Assembly: GCA_002104945.1 (NCBI GenBank)
Contig: MCFH01000047.1
Span: 186,001 to 250,000 of the forward strand
Direction: 5' to 3'
DNA from: Piromyces finnis
Taxonomy: Eukaryota > Neocallimastigomycota > Neocallimastigomycetes > Neocallimastigales > Neocallimastigaceae
DNA: 64,000 bases
Below are positions 13,390 through 30,770 of the stretch, piece by piece. The first letter of the stretch is position 1, and each line of letters starts with the position of its first letter. The notes under the pieces are model-generated. The model searched no databases. It saw only the letters and a list, made by a program, of their open reading frames with translations, and was not told the origin of the DNA. The translations under genes were made by a program, and so were the position numbers.

Positions 13390-14013
13390 TTACTGTTTTG
13401 GAATTTCGGCTAAGGTTTCACATGCTAATAATGATGGATTGCTTATATAATTACTATATTTTATGAGTTAAATTTTTTGTTAATAGATTAATACTCCATC
13501 ATCATGAAATATTAAAAATTTATTAATACGAAAAATAAAAAGCAACAATAACTTACGATAATGGAACAAATTGAACAATATCTCTTTCGGCATATTTATT
13601 ATTAATATGTAAACGATCATCATCACCATCAAGTTCAACCATTGAATCAAAGTTACCATTACCTACTCCAATAATAATAATTGAAAGTGGTGCATCACAT
13701 GCATCAATAATAGCTCTTTTGGTACATTCCATATCACTAATTTCACCATCAGTAATAATAGTTAATATATGATATCTTTGTAATGGTGCATTTTGATATT
13801 TTGGTGGTAATCCGATTCTAGCCCTTTCTGTAATTTTTTTTATAATCGGAGCAAAATTTGTTGGTCCCCCTTAATATATTTTTTTTAAAGGAAAATAATA
13901 TTATTATTTTGAATTATGTAATGAATAGTTTTTTTTTTTTTTTTTAAATAATTATAAAAAGAAATATATTAGTAAATTGAATAATTAAAAAATACATATT
14001 TATAAAGTACAAA

Positions 14014-14072
<59 letters not shown>

Positions 14073-16039
14073 TAAAAAAAAAGAATATTTAATTACATAT
14101 TTCAACGCTTTCTAAGGCATTAGAGTAGGCATATAGAATACCATTAACACCAAGTACTGCTGGTGTATCTTGATTTCCTGTAAGGGCACAATCAAATTCA
14201 ACATTTGGTCTATTAAAGAATTTTGCTCCATAACCATATACTTCCATATATTTAGTTGAATCATAAGGTTCTAAAACATATCCAATAGCTGAAATGGCTT
14301 TTTGATATTCATTTAATGTCATAAAATTATTAAGATCACAATTTGGTGATCTATAGTGAAGGGATCTTGGATCAGTGACCTCACCTTTAATAATTTGATG
14401 AATTATGAATTAAGATATGGAGTTTAAGATAAAATTTAGTCAATTATATCATTTTTATATAATATATTATAAATTATGTTATTAAATTTATTTATATTAA
14501 ATATATATATATAATGATAATAATAATAACAATAAATTATATACCGTTACTTCCGGTGAAATCAATGGCAAAGGTAACAGATATTTCAGTACCTAACATT
14601 GGGAAATCCATAAAAGAGAAATCTTTACAAACTTGAACATTTTCAAATGAAATTACTCCAGAATTATTGTATTGTTTTCCCTTTTTCTTATATTTTTCTA
14701 ACTTTTTTTTATTTATAATATTGAAAGAATTTCCTTGCTTAATCAATTTTGTAGAAGTTTCAAAGCTTCCAATAAAGTCTGGGGATGAATTTCTATCCCA
14801 ATCATATACTATAAATGCATTTTTTTTTTTAATTGAATATTGAATATTAAAATTAAATATATATTAGTTATAGAATTATATAAAGTGTAATGGATATTAA
14901 AAGATAAAAAAGTTTTCTTTTTTTACAAAAAAATAGCATCAATTTTCAAAAGTATAAAGGTAGAGATTATGTAATATTAAATAACATTAAAATGATCTAT
15001 TTAATATTAATTTAATAATATTACCTTCCCATAGTATCATTCTTTCATCATCTCCATTATTAAGGGTTGATTCTTTTATACGAATATCTTTCCATAATGG
15101 ATTCAAGGTATTCTTAATAACACTACTTTCAAAGATTTTAAGAACTGTACCATTTTCTTGAGACTTTGATATAACAAAATATGGATCACTTTTACCAAAT
15201 AAATCCTTTTAACCGAATATATAAATAAAAAATAAATAAATATTTTAATAAATGATTATGATTTTTTATTAAAGAATAACATTTAATATTCTAATAACCT
15301 TTTTATCAAGATTGGTTCCTCTAACGTTCATAGTGATATAAGTATTACTATCTTGGATTTCTTCCACATTAACAATAAGTTTTGATTTTTTTGATGATTT
15401 TCTTGTTTTTTTATTACTAATATTCATATCAGGTGGTGTAGTAGTCAAGATATCACCAGTGTAAACATTATTTCTAGAACTACCAACTAAATCACCAATT
15501 GTTGTTTCATAATAACCAATAAAATCATTATCCTTAAAACTATCCGAATTATCATCCATATCAAAAATAATAAATCTTAATCTTTGAATCTTTATAAATA
15601 TTCACAATTGTGTAAATTGAAAATATATATGTAATTCCAATTACATTTCCATTTATAAAAATATGAATAAATGTTGATAAATATTTATAATAGTTATAGT
15701 TTAGAAAATTGAAAATATTAATTTTTTAAAAAAATTATAATTCAACAAATTTACCATTTCAAAATAATAATCAATAATGAATGATTTTAAAAAAGTAGGA
15801 TTTAAATCATTATCAATTCTTTCTGTGGCACCAACTCTACTCCATGAAGAAACACTTTTTCCTTCATTATTAACACTTTTTTGTTCAAGAAATATAAATA
15901 TTTTTGGATCACTTTTCGATAAAGTGTCGAGGTTTGGTAAGTCTTTACATGAAAATCTTAATTCAATTTTTGAGCATAATTGACTATTGCCGTAATTTGG
16001 ATAGTGATAACAATCAGGTTCATATGTTTTATTATTCAT
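13390..16039 (-). CDS. Copine family protein (copine tandem copy 2)
   Basis: Seven exons read right to left: 16039-15755, 15589-15299, 15205-15025, 14808-14545, 14384-14097, 13869-13557, 13453-13390; 561 residues. Five of the seven exons have exactly the same length as in the neighbouring copine (291, 181, 288, 313 and 64 bases), and the other two differ by 3 and 6 bases, so the pair arose by tandem duplication. Domain order is C2A, C2B, copine A domain. C2A keeps SKSDPKIFIFLEQ; C2B keeps GKSDPYFVI-type and YDWDRNSSPD loops; the A-domain metal site is DFTGSN (D335, T337, S339), followed by WGPTNFAPII where copy 1 has YGPTNFSPII. The exon 2 donor is GTTATT, weaker than the usual GTAAGT, but phase and the paralogue support it. 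The protein should bind phospholipid in a calcium-dependent way. Confidence 0.92.
13998..14075. repeat. Compound (AAAT)n/(AAT)n microsatellite in a copine intron
   Basis: Tandem AAAT units pass directly into AAT units inside the intron between exons 5 and 6 of the second copine. They add length only. Confidence 0.8.
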
Positions 16040-17298
16040 TTTTATTTAGTTCGTTATATATTTATTTATATATTTAATTATATATATTTTTTTTTTTATT
16101 ATTTAGTGATATTTTTTTTTTTTTTTTAAATATTTTTATGATAATTATGATATTTATATGTTTACTTTTTTTTTTTAATATTTTATATATATCATTTTAT
16201 TCCTATATAATATAATAATATATATTATATATAAATTATTATATTGTATTTATTATATTTATATAATTAATTATTAATTTAATATGAATTAAAAATGATT
16301 TATCCATATAAATATAAAATTTATTTATCCAAATAATGAAAATGTATCATTAAAAACTTTAATTATTATAAAAATGATTTAAAGTTAACATCAATTATAT
16401 TAAAATAAAGATTTAATATATATTAATATAAATTATTAATATATTTAAATATTAAAAAATTTGAATAGCTGTAATCATTAATTAATAAAGAAAGTTTAAT
16501 TTATATTTTTTTTTAATTTCCAAATAAAGTATAATTTTTATTCATTGGTGGATGATTTATAGAATATCAAAAATTTTCTTTTTTTTTTTTTTTGACATTT
16601 ACAACTATAGAAAAATCTTAGTTACTCTATTTATTAAAAAAAAAAGAATATTTACAGATAAAAGAAGAGGAGGAAAAAAAAAAGAATATGATATAATGAA
16701 AAGTGTATAAAAAAAGATGACTTTATGAATAATATTAAAATTCCAATTAATTAATATAATATGATATATGATAAAATGACTTTACCTGAAATTATTAAAA
16801 GTTTTGTAATAACAAAAATAAACCATAAAAAATTTATAGATTGTGTAACTTTATTGCTAATTCAAAGGATAACATATTAGTTAAAATGCAAGAATTGTGC
16901 TTTAACTCAACGTAGCAAATCTAAATATTTGGTATTTTAATAACAATTTTTTTTTTTGACTTACCATACTTGACAACCACACAACTTTTTTTTTTTTTAA
17001 TAAGGATAAGCAACAAACACATAAAAAAATCCTTTTTATAAAAAGGATCTATTAAAAACATTTTTATTTTTTATATTTGATAATTTATTTACTTTTATTG
17101 TCATTTTTAATTTCATCATGAATTTTTTTTTTTTTATTTTTGTTTTTTTTTTATTGTCTTTGTAGTATTATTATATTTTAATTTTTAAATTGCTCTTTTT
17201 TTTTTTTGAATTTTTTTTTATTTTAAGCTTTATTTCTTTTAACTAGAGCAATAGTTTCAAGGTAAATAAATTATTAAACCTTTTTTTTTTTAATTTAT
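16040..17298. other. Intergenic region upstream of copine 2 and downstream of the tricalbin-like gene
   Basis: AT-rich DNA without an open frame of coding quality. At 16613-16635 a third, weaker match to the copine downstream motif occurs (TTAGTTACTCTATTTATTAA). The stretch 16640-16950 is a little less AT-pure than its surroundings and might be a decayed gene 3' end, but no copine peptide can be read from it. Confidence 0.6.
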
Positions 17299-20200
17299 TT
17301 ACTTCTTCTTGCTACTCTTCTTAGCCTTAGTATCAATTTCGTCAGCATTGTATTCAAATTTAATATGAATACTACCATTAGTACCTGGAACTGGGTACCA
17401 TTCTTCAACAGTCTTACTTTCGCTAGTTGAGAAACTTTTATGAGTATCAATTTGTAATTCACCCATAGTCTTACTTGAGAAAGAGTTGTGATCCTTAACA
17501 ATAACAGTAAGGCTTTGGTTTAATACTTCACCAAGACCAACCTTGAAGGATTCATTCCATTGTGGGTTAAGGTTGTTCTTCTTAATGACCTTAGTCTTAC
17601 CAATTTCCTTCTTACCTCTCATAATCTTAACATATGGATCACTGGTACCGTTAGAATCGACAGATGGTAAATCCTTAGCTTCAATAACATGGATATGTAA
17701 AGTACCAGCGTTTTCAACAGTCTTTTGACCTTCTGAATCACTTTCGGCATTATCACCACTAGTAATACTTGTTATATCGGCAGTATCAATTTCATTGGAA
17801 TTGGTCTTTTCAGCCATTGACATTTCTGGAAGGGTAGCATTGCTGATTTCAGATGGGTTTAAGTCTGAAATAATTTGTTGTTGTTGTTTAGCATTAGTAA
17901 CGGTAGTTGGAGAATCGTCCTTTAATTCGGCATTCTTATTTTTGTTACCCTTAAAGGTCTTGGTTAAACCACTAGCAACACCAGAAACAACAGATGATGG
18001 TGCCTTGAAAACACCCTTAACTACCTTGAAACTACCTTCAGCGACATTGTTGATTACCTTAGCTGGAGCACTACCTTCAGATGATTTTTCTCTATCTTGT
18101 TTTGAGGTGGAAACACTTTGTGGATAGAAGTTAAGAACAAGATTAACCTTACCAACCTTTCTACCATCCTTTGAAATAAAATCGATTGGAACATTTAAAT
18201 TTTGTCTTGGAATTAAACCAACAAGAGATAAGACACCAGTACCAATTAAAGTACTCTTTTCAACCTTATTCCAGTCCATTAATTGTAATTCTAATTGAGC
18301 ACACTTACGAGAACGAATGTTAATATCAAACTTTTCATTCCAACATGGTTCTAATGTCTTCTTAATTTCCTTGGTGGTGTAAACCTTATTACCGTTTAAG
18401 TTGAAGATGATGAATGGATCAGAAGTACCGCTAGAATCAACAGCAACAACCTTACCATCATTAACATTAACAGTTAATACACCCATATTTGGTAAGTAAT
18501 CCTTTGGTGGAACTTTAATATCAACTGGAGAGTAACCGAAAGCAATTTTAACAGCTGGAGCTTCTGGATTAGTTTTATCATTGGTATACCAGACACTCTT
18601 ATTTAAGTTGGAAGCAATGTCATTTAAACCAAACTTGAGAGCAAGTAAAGAAGTATCAGCATCAGATGTACCATTATCTCTTGCACGAACACGAATATTG
18701 AATAATAATTTATTTTCAATAATATTCATAATTAAACCTTCAGAAATTTCATCCCAAACTGGAGTGCTGGATTTAATAACAGCAGATCTGTAGAAGATTT
18801 CATCTGGACTGTTATCGAATGAACATTCACAGTAGGCGCAACTACCTTGTCTTAAATTCTTAGCTTCTTCAAGTTTAATTCTAAGAACACCAGTAATGTT
18901 ATTCTTGGTTGGATCATTTAATTCAATACTAGATATACCCATTTGACTAGCACTAAAGATACTGAAACCTCTTCCAGATAAACTTGTACCACTAATCTTT
19001 GGCTTTTTCTTATCAACTTCAGCTCCTGGAGTAACTTTTTCAGTAGCTTCAGTAGTAGTTTCGGTAGTAGTTTCGGTAGTAGCCTCAGTTTCCTTTGGTC
19101 TAGCTAAAGTAAGTGGGTAGTATTGAAGTTGGAAGTGAATTTCACCTTCACAATTAACATTCTTTTGTTGATTTTCGTATAATGGAGAGGTAATGTTGTA
19201 TCTTCCATCTTCTAATTTTTGAATGACTGGCTTAACTCTCATCTTTTCAAATTCTTTTGTTTTACCAGTTTCTTCAGTAATATTTTCACAAATATCCTTG
19301 ATATAGTATTCAATAGATCCAAGCTTTTTGTCATTGTTAATGTTGTTGAAGTCAAAGAGTTCAATCTTAATACGATCATTACGTGATTGAACAGTAGTGT
19401 AATAAGTTTCATTCCAGATTGGATCAAGGTTATTTTCAAGAATTCTACTTTGACCAACCTTTCTACCAGAAATATTTAATTTAGCATATGGATCAGATTT
19501 ACCTAAAGATTCAACATTCTTAATCTTGTTAGCGTTTAATAAATCAATTCTACAAATACCAATAGCTGGACTGTTGTCACCACTTTCTTCATTCATCTTA
19601 ATTGGGAACCAATCGAAACCTAAACGAACACGACCCTTTGGAGAATCCTTTAATTCTAACCAATCATTAGTTGGATTTTCGAGAAGGAACTTCATAGTTG
19701 GCTTAATCTTGCATGTTAAAGTACCAAGAATTGGGTCAACACCAAGATTATTCTTATCCTTAACAACAAGTCTTAATGAGGCAGTATTAATATTCTTTAC
19801 ATAAATATCTTCAGAAAGAGAGAATACTGGGTTATTAGTCTTCTTTTTAACATCAGTTTCCATAACCTTTTCGTGATTAACTTCAACAGAGACATATGGA
19901 TTAGATCTAGCACCCTTCTTCTTTTCTAAGTCCTTCATTGAGTAAAGATTAACACGAAGAATACCTGAACGTAATTCTTCTTCAGCAACTTCATTAGATG
20001 GATTTGGACTTTGACCTTCAGCTCCTCTAGCTTCACCACTTTCAGCTTCAGTTTCTTGTGGTTTAGCAACTGGGGCAGTTCCTGGTTTAGCAATTGGGTG
20101 GTATGAAACTTGTAAATTAAGACTACCAGCATCCTTACCTTCTAACTTTAATGGAACTTGTCTATTGATATCCATTAAAAAACGTTAGTTTATTATAATA

Positions 20201-22328
20201 AAAAAATTTTTTTAAACGTATTATAGTATCATATAATTTTGATTTTGATTCATATAAAAATATGTTATTTTAAATAAACTTACAAAATTTCACCAGATCT
20301 TGGATCACCCCATTGTTTAATAATACGTTCACGATCTTCAGGAGTTAATGGCTTCTTGCTTTTTGAAACTGGACCAGCTGGCTTAGCTTCTTCCTTCTTT
20401 TCTTCTCCATTTAAGGCTTCTTCTTCAAGTTCATCAATTAACTTGGCGAATTCAGATAACTTGAAAACTTCAGATCTACCCATTAACTTATCAGAAGTCT
20501 TATTCTTATCGAAAACTTCAAAGTTAATGTTATCAGCTCCAATAAATGAATCACGAATAGCGTTAAGTGGAATAATAAGATTCTTATTTTCGTTCCAGAA
20601 TGGATTAAGACTAAATAAAGATAATTATATTTATTCAGTAAAAATTCTTTAATAAATATTTTATATTTTATTAAAATAAACTTACTCGTTATCAACAACT
20701 TTAGTTCTGGCAATTTCATTACCACCTAAATTCATCTTAAGGTATGGATCTGGAGTACCAAGTTTTTCAATGTTCTTTAAGTTTCTACCTTCCATTAAGT
20801 TAATCTTTAAGAGACCAATTGGATCATCTAGATAATTTAATGAATATTAGAAAATTTTATTTTTTATACATATATATTTATATTTATAAGCATCAAAAAC
20901 TTACCATGTGACTTGCTCTTTAACATATTTTCCAAGTCTAAATCAAAAGTAGTTGGATCTATAGCAATTTCCTTAAGAACTGTCTTGACTGTAATATCAG
21001 TCATTTGTTGAACACCAGGAATCTATTTATTTTTTTAATAAAAAAAAGAATAAAAATTTAATTTATTACTACGTTTTGAATATTTATTTACATCATCTAT
21101 TAGAATACTTACACTTAAAAGATCAATTCCAACAAGTGGCTTTAAGGCACATGAAAGTTTTGGTGATTCCATGAAACAAACTGAAGCAGTTTTAATAAAT
21201 GGATAACTGTGAGTGAATCTTACACGTAAAAGGAGCTAGATTTTTTTAATTGAAAAATAGTTAGCATTTGTTCATTTATCTATCATTATAGATAAAAATA
21301 AAATAAAAATGATTTTTACCTTTCCTTCGAATAATAAGTTTGAAATATTGATATTTAATGGAACTTGGAATTTATCATTACCAACGAAAGCAGTAGCTTG
21401 AATTTCAGTCTTTCTCTTAGAGTCATCATATTTATCTTCTTCTCTAGTAACTGGAATGAAAGAAGCATGCCAGATCATTTGCTACAAAAATTATATTAAT
21501 AAAATTAGTATCTCATTTCAAATAAAAAAAGTTTTTTTTTTTTTGATAAATTTAAAAAAACCTACCATTTCTTCTTGTTCAAGGTTATCGAAACATTCAA
21601 CAGATTCTAAACGTGGAGCTTCAGAACCAAGATTGAATTTGGTTAATCTGATTGAATGCTATTTTATATTAAAAATTTATAATGTAAATAAAGCATGATT
21701 TCTATTACTTAAATACTACATAAATTTAAATATACTTACTAAAAAGCCTGGACAGTTTTCCTTTAAAATAGAATCAACGATTTCTGGAACCATTTCAGCG
21801 GCAACTGGTTCAATAGTACCCCAAATCTTTTGTAATAAGAAGTTTAACCATTCAATAGATTCTTGGTTGGTATCTAACTACAAAATTCAAGTTTAAATTA
21901 TTTTTATTAGTTTAATTTTGAGTTATTTGTTAAAAAAAAAAGTTTATTAATAATACACTTACAGCTTGCTTTTGAGCTTCATTTCTCATTTTGATTTCGT
22001 ACTTTTTGGTTAAAATTCTACCAGTAAAGGCATAGATTACTGAAAAGAATGCAATATTAAGTAAAACAAATGCAATTGAAAGACCCATTCTTGTAATAAG
22101 CCATGAGAAGAAAATAGCACTCATTAAACAAACAACTTGAATAACTGATTCTAAATAAATAAGGTAATCAGTTACAATTGGTTTTAATAAGAAATCTTCA
22201 GCTTTTTGTAAAATACTGTCAAAAGTTTCCTTGTCAGTTAATTCTTTTATAGTTTCTTCTGGCTTTTTGTCTTCTCCAATGACTTGAACGTCCTTGAAGG
22301 TAAATTTTGAAGTATCCCTTCTATCCAT
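17299..22328 (-). CDS. Tricalbin/extended-synaptotagmin-like protein, SMP plus six C2 domains
   Basis: Nine exons right to left: 22328-21963, 21877-21740, 21658-21566, 21481-21320, 21235-21113, 21022-20905, 20827-20686, 20610-20284, 20161-17299; all phases close, 1443 residues. A hydrophobic hairpin (about residues 61-78 and 82-102) is followed by an SMP-type domain (about 122-330; QESIEWLNFLLQKIWGTIEP, then SEAPRLESVE). Six C2 domains begin near residues 336, 557, 690, 910, 1050 and 1310. The last has SVDSNGTSDPYVKI with the acidic residues for calcium binding; the fourth lacks them and is probably structural. In this family the hairpin anchors in the ER and the C2 domains reach the plasma membrane, with SMP moving lipids between the two. 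The large last exon begins inside an apparent in-frame ATG codon set (MDINRQ), which is intron sequence rather than a start: the acceptor AG at 20162-20163 restores phase. Linkers between C2 domains are rich in Glu/Thr. Confidence 0.88.
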
Positions 22329-26091
<3,763 letters not shown>

Positions 26092-29000
26092 ATGGTGGAA
26101 TACGAACCATATAATGAGAATGCTGTATCAACCTTCAAAACTTTAAATATTTGTTTAAAGGGAATGCTTTCAATTGTTCCCAAAAATAGAACACCAGAAT
26201 TAACACAAGCAATATCTGTATGTCGTAAACAAATTGAAAACACCCTAAGAATTAAATATTCAGAAAAACCAAAAAAAGCAATTCAGCCATTTAGAGGTTA
26301 TGATAATAGTAATGATTCTATAAAGACAAAACAATCTTCACTCTTGACTGCTGCTCTCTTAGCAGCTTCCAAAGAAAATACCAATTCTTTAAAAATAAGT
26401 GAAAAGGAAGATGTAAATAATAAAAGTAAAATTATATCCATTACAATTCCTTCCAATACTCTTCGTTTAGAACAAGATTTATCTGACAATGATAATAATA
26501 ATAGTAATGATAATAGTAATAATAATGGAGATAATAACATGAATAATAAAAATATTAACAAAAATATTAATAACAATAAAAATACTAGTAATGATAATAT
26601 TAATTTATTATCTTCATCCAATTCTTCTATATCTATTCCTATCAAAATTTCTAATAATTCTATTAGTTTACCAAAAGAATCTTTCAAAAATAAAACTTTT
26701 GAAAATTCGTTTAAAAGTCATAAAAAAGGACAATATATATGTACATGTTCAGATAATGAAAAAGAATATAACAAGAAAAAGCAAAATGAAAAAACAGCCT
26801 CTTCTTCTTCTGATAATATAAATTCTTCATTAAAAGAAGAGTCAGAAATCGACCCTAAATCACCAGCTAAATCACCATTAATATCAAAATTAAAATCTGA
26901 TTCCAAGATAAAAAGCGACTCAGAAATTGAATCGAAACCAAGTGAAAATACAAATAAAACCAAAAAGAGTCACTCATTTTGGTTCTATTTATCTTCATCA
27001 AAATCATCAGATAAATCAGGAAAATCAAATAACAACAACAATAATAATAATAATAACAACAACAACAACAACAACAACAATAACAATAATAATAATAATA
27101 ATAATAATAACAATAATAATAATTTAAATTCTAAAGACAAAAATAACAAAGAAAAAGAAAAAACCATATCGGATAAAAATCACGAACAAAATCAAAATAA
27201 TGATACCAATTCAACAAAACATTCCTATTACCCTTCAAAATATTTTATATCTGTTCCAAATAGGAAAGATAAAATTGAAATTTCCCATTCATTACCAGAT
27301 TTAGTCCTTAATAAACCTTCATCATCCACTTCGAATTCTTTTACCGTTTCATCATTAAATCCGACAGTAGCTCAAACTATACCAATATCAACTAGTAACC
27401 TACACTCTAGTTCGGTTATTGATAATTCAATTATTGATTTAATGGATCACCCTACTGGTAAAGGTAAAATGTTAGATATACCAAAGGCTCCAATCATGAA
27501 ACATTCATTGTCTTCACAAGAAAGTCTTCATTTCAACGAACATTTATATGATCATCATGATGAATCAGATGCTGAGGATGATTTTGACGATTTTGATGAT
27601 CATGCAGAACAAATGATTTGTAAACGTTGTGGTGGCATAATAGAATCATCCCACAATAGAACATTACCATCAGATCTTGCTTATGATGAAAAAGATATAA
27701 CATTATTAAAAATAAATAATAAAGGTAAACCCATCTATCAATCTATTTAATTTTTATTATACATAGAATATGATTATTATATTTTATCATTAAAAAAAAA
27801 AAAAGGCTAAAAGTAGTGTAATAAATTCATTTACTTACTTTTTTTTTTCTATTAATATTTTATTAAATTTGTTAGATACCCATTCAAAAAAATCCAAATT
27901 AGCAATAGAAAATACTAATGTAAATACGGATCAAAAATCACTGGTTCTTTTAAAATCAAATAATAATAATAATAACAGCGAAAAAAACAATAACAATGAC
28001 AAAAACCATGGCAATGATGATTTAGATAATACTCTAAGTAAGAATAAAATAAATTCGGATGAAATATCACCGATCACTAATCAAAATGATCTATCGATTA
28101 AACATATTACCTCTATTCTTTCAGAGTCAACAGTTTTAACCGTTTCTGATGCTAAAGATGAAAAATTTTTAGATTTAGTGATTATTACCGCTTCGGAAAA
28201 GAATGGTTTATTTTCAAAATTACCTGTTGAATTAATTATATATATATTTTCATTCTTTAGAAGTCAAAGTGATTTACTGTCACTGACCCTAGTAAATCGT
28301 GCCATTGGTGCCTGTGCCAAAACATTATTATGTGGTTTACCAAGATTTCAAGATTATAATCATATGCGAAAGTTCTTTTCCGTTGCCGTGCCAAGTAATC
28401 GATCACTTTTAAATTGTGTTCGTTCATTACAACTTCCTGATATTACTGAAGTGATTCTTCCAAAAGATTTTGCATTATTTTATCCTCCATTGCTTAGTAA
28501 TCTGCAACATCTTAGTTTTTATCTAAACGAAAATATCTATGATAATTTTAATGAAAATTTCTGGTTAACAATGTTTAATGAATTCCATCAATTAAGATCT
28601 GTTTGTCTAGCCAATCGTTCAAAATCAGTGACCGATGCCTGTATTAGAAAATTAATTAAAAATAATACCTTTTTAAATGTTCTTGATTTAGAAAATATAG
28701 ATCAATTAACGGATGATGCCTTTACTGGCTTATCAGAACATTATCAATTACAAGTATTAAGTTTAGGTAACTGTACAAAAATTACAGATAAAACCCTCTT
28801 TAATTTATCTTCTTCTCCCGATATTCTTTACCTTTCCATTGATAATTGTTGGAGGGTTACGGATGAAGGTTTAAAAAGGTTTGTTAATAAAAAAAAATCA
28901 TATATTTAAAAATCGTTTTAATGGATATAATGAGACCCCTCCTCCTCCTCAACCAAAAACTAAACTAACATTATCATTTGTTTCTATATTGTTTTATCTA

Positions 29001-29788
29001 TTATTAGATTTGCCGAAACGCATAATTTACTTAAAGTATTCAGAGCCTATGGGTAAATACATTTAAAATAAGATTTATAGCCTATATAATAAAAAAAAAA
29101 TTTTTTTTTTTAAATCAAAAAAATTAAACATCAAAAAACTAACTTGTATAAATTGTATATTTTATTGGATTGAATAATAAAAAAATATATTATTGAATAA
29201 CTAATTAGATGTGCCAATTTAACCGATACTTCCGTTTCAGAAATAGGTAAATATTGTAAAAAGTTAGAAGTTCTTGATATTGGTGGTACTCTAATTACAG
29301 ACGTTGCTATTATGAGTATAGCCGAAGGCTGTCCTAATTTGGTTATGTTACAGATTGATGAAAATGGTGATTTAACGAATAAAAGTATAGCTGTGGTTGG
29401 TAGTTCCTGTAAAAAACTAGAATCTATCTATCTTCCAGATCAAATTACAGATGATGGGGTCATACCAATTGCTAAAAATTGTAAAGCCTTACAAGAAATT
29501 ACCCTGGATTGTTTATCCATTACAGATCAATCGTTAGAAGCTTTAGCAGAATGTGCTGAATTAGAATGTATTTCCCTTCGAGGTTGTACAGATATTACTG
29601 AAAAAGGAATAGATTACCTTACAAAGCGATGCAAACTTTTATATAAAATTTATGTTGATGATGAAACCAATTTAAATGAAAAGAAATTATCAAAAAATTA
29701 CATTACAAGAAAAAGTCCACAAGATTTTGTTGGCTGTCGTTGTTCCTGCAAAGAATATCCAGTATTTATTGTGGAACATGAACCATAA
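26092..29788 (+). CDS. F-box and leucine-rich-repeat protein
   Basis: Four exons, 26092-27724, 27876-28878, 29008-29052 and 29209-29788, phases matching, 1086 residues. The first about 640 residues are disordered, Ser/Asn/Lys-rich, with a 30-residue Asn run near 320 and an isolated CKRC near 520. An F-box lies at about 657-695 (FSKLPVELIIYIFSFF, then SLTLVNRAIGA). Leucine-rich repeats of the cysteine-containing type follow (LSLGNCTKITDKTLFNL, LSIDNCWRVTDEGLKRF, ISLRGCTDITEKGIDYL) up to the C-terminus. Such proteins link a substrate through the repeats to Skp1 in an SCF ubiquitin ligase; the substrate is unknown. Exon 3 is only 45 bases and exactly fills one repeat turn. No yeast or animal orthologue can be named, though the repeat type resembles Amn1/FBXL proteins. 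Confidence 0.87.
27033..27126 (+). repeat. AAC/AAT codon run encoding poly-Asn
   Basis: An in-frame mixture of AAC and AAT codons encodes about 30 consecutive asparagines in the F-box protein. The codon mix shows selection or slippage at the protein level rather than a pure DNA repeat. Confidence 0.9.
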
Positions 29789-30770
29789 AAAAAAAATTTT
29801 TTTTTAATTCGTTTATTCATTTATTTTTTCTCATTCGATATAATTTATTTTATTTTATATAATATATATTTTTTATTCATATATCTTTTTTTTTTTTTTT
29901 TTTTTTTTTTTCAATTACTTTTTAGTTATGGTTGTTGTTACTATTGTTTTAAAAAAAAAAAATAAAAAAAAAAAAAAAAGATTATATATCTTTATCTTAA
30001 AAATAAACTCACATATACCATTGACAACAATATTTTACTACATCATCTTCCTTTATCTTCATATTTTTTTTTCTAAAAGTATTAAAAAAAAAAAAAAAAG
30101 AAATTGTACTAAAATTTTATTATCAAGGTTTAATTCTTTAAAACAAAAAAAGCAATATATAAATAAAATCATGATTATATATATAAATAAATAAAAAGTA
30201 TTCCATTAGTTAAATTTTATTAATAGATTGTTAAAAACCTTTTTTTTTTTTTAAAAAAAAAAAAAAAAAGGACTTTATCATTTAAAAACACCATTAACTT
30301 TTTTTTTTTTTAATATTTGATTGTATAAATAAAAAAAGAAATGATATGGTTATTTCACTCTTTCTAATCCCACTAAAATCTTTATGATATGATTATATAA
30401 ACTACAATCAGAATTTCAAAATTAATATATATATATTTTTTATAATTTTTATATTTTATTTTTATTTAGGTGTATATATGTTATGTTTGCTTTTGTATTA
30501 AATTAAATGTGCAGACTTTTTATTTTTTCTTTTTCTTATTTTTATATTATTATGATTCATTCGTTTAGTTTTTTTTTTTAAAAAAAAAAAAAGTTGAAGT
30601 TTTATAAAGTATATAAAGATTTTGATTTATTCTTTAATATATTTTAAATATATAAAAAAAAAAAACAATAAAATGCTTTTTTTTTTGTTTTTTTTTTTCT
30701 TTCTTTCTTTTCTTTTTTTATAAAAAAAAAAATAAATAGAGTGGTGTAAAATTAGTATTTTTATACAAAA
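29789..30770. other. Intergenic region between convergent genes
   Basis: The 3' flanks of the F-box gene (+) and SPCS1 (-). It consists of poly-T/poly-A tracts and short AT words; the open frame at 29928-30194 is homopolymer-driven. I see no gene. Confidence 0.7.

Noticed and set aside
20164-20175. ATG (MDIN) as the start of a separate C2-domain gene
   Set aside because: The upstream exons join in phase at the AG just after this ATG and supply the SMP domain; the ATG lies within the intron end.
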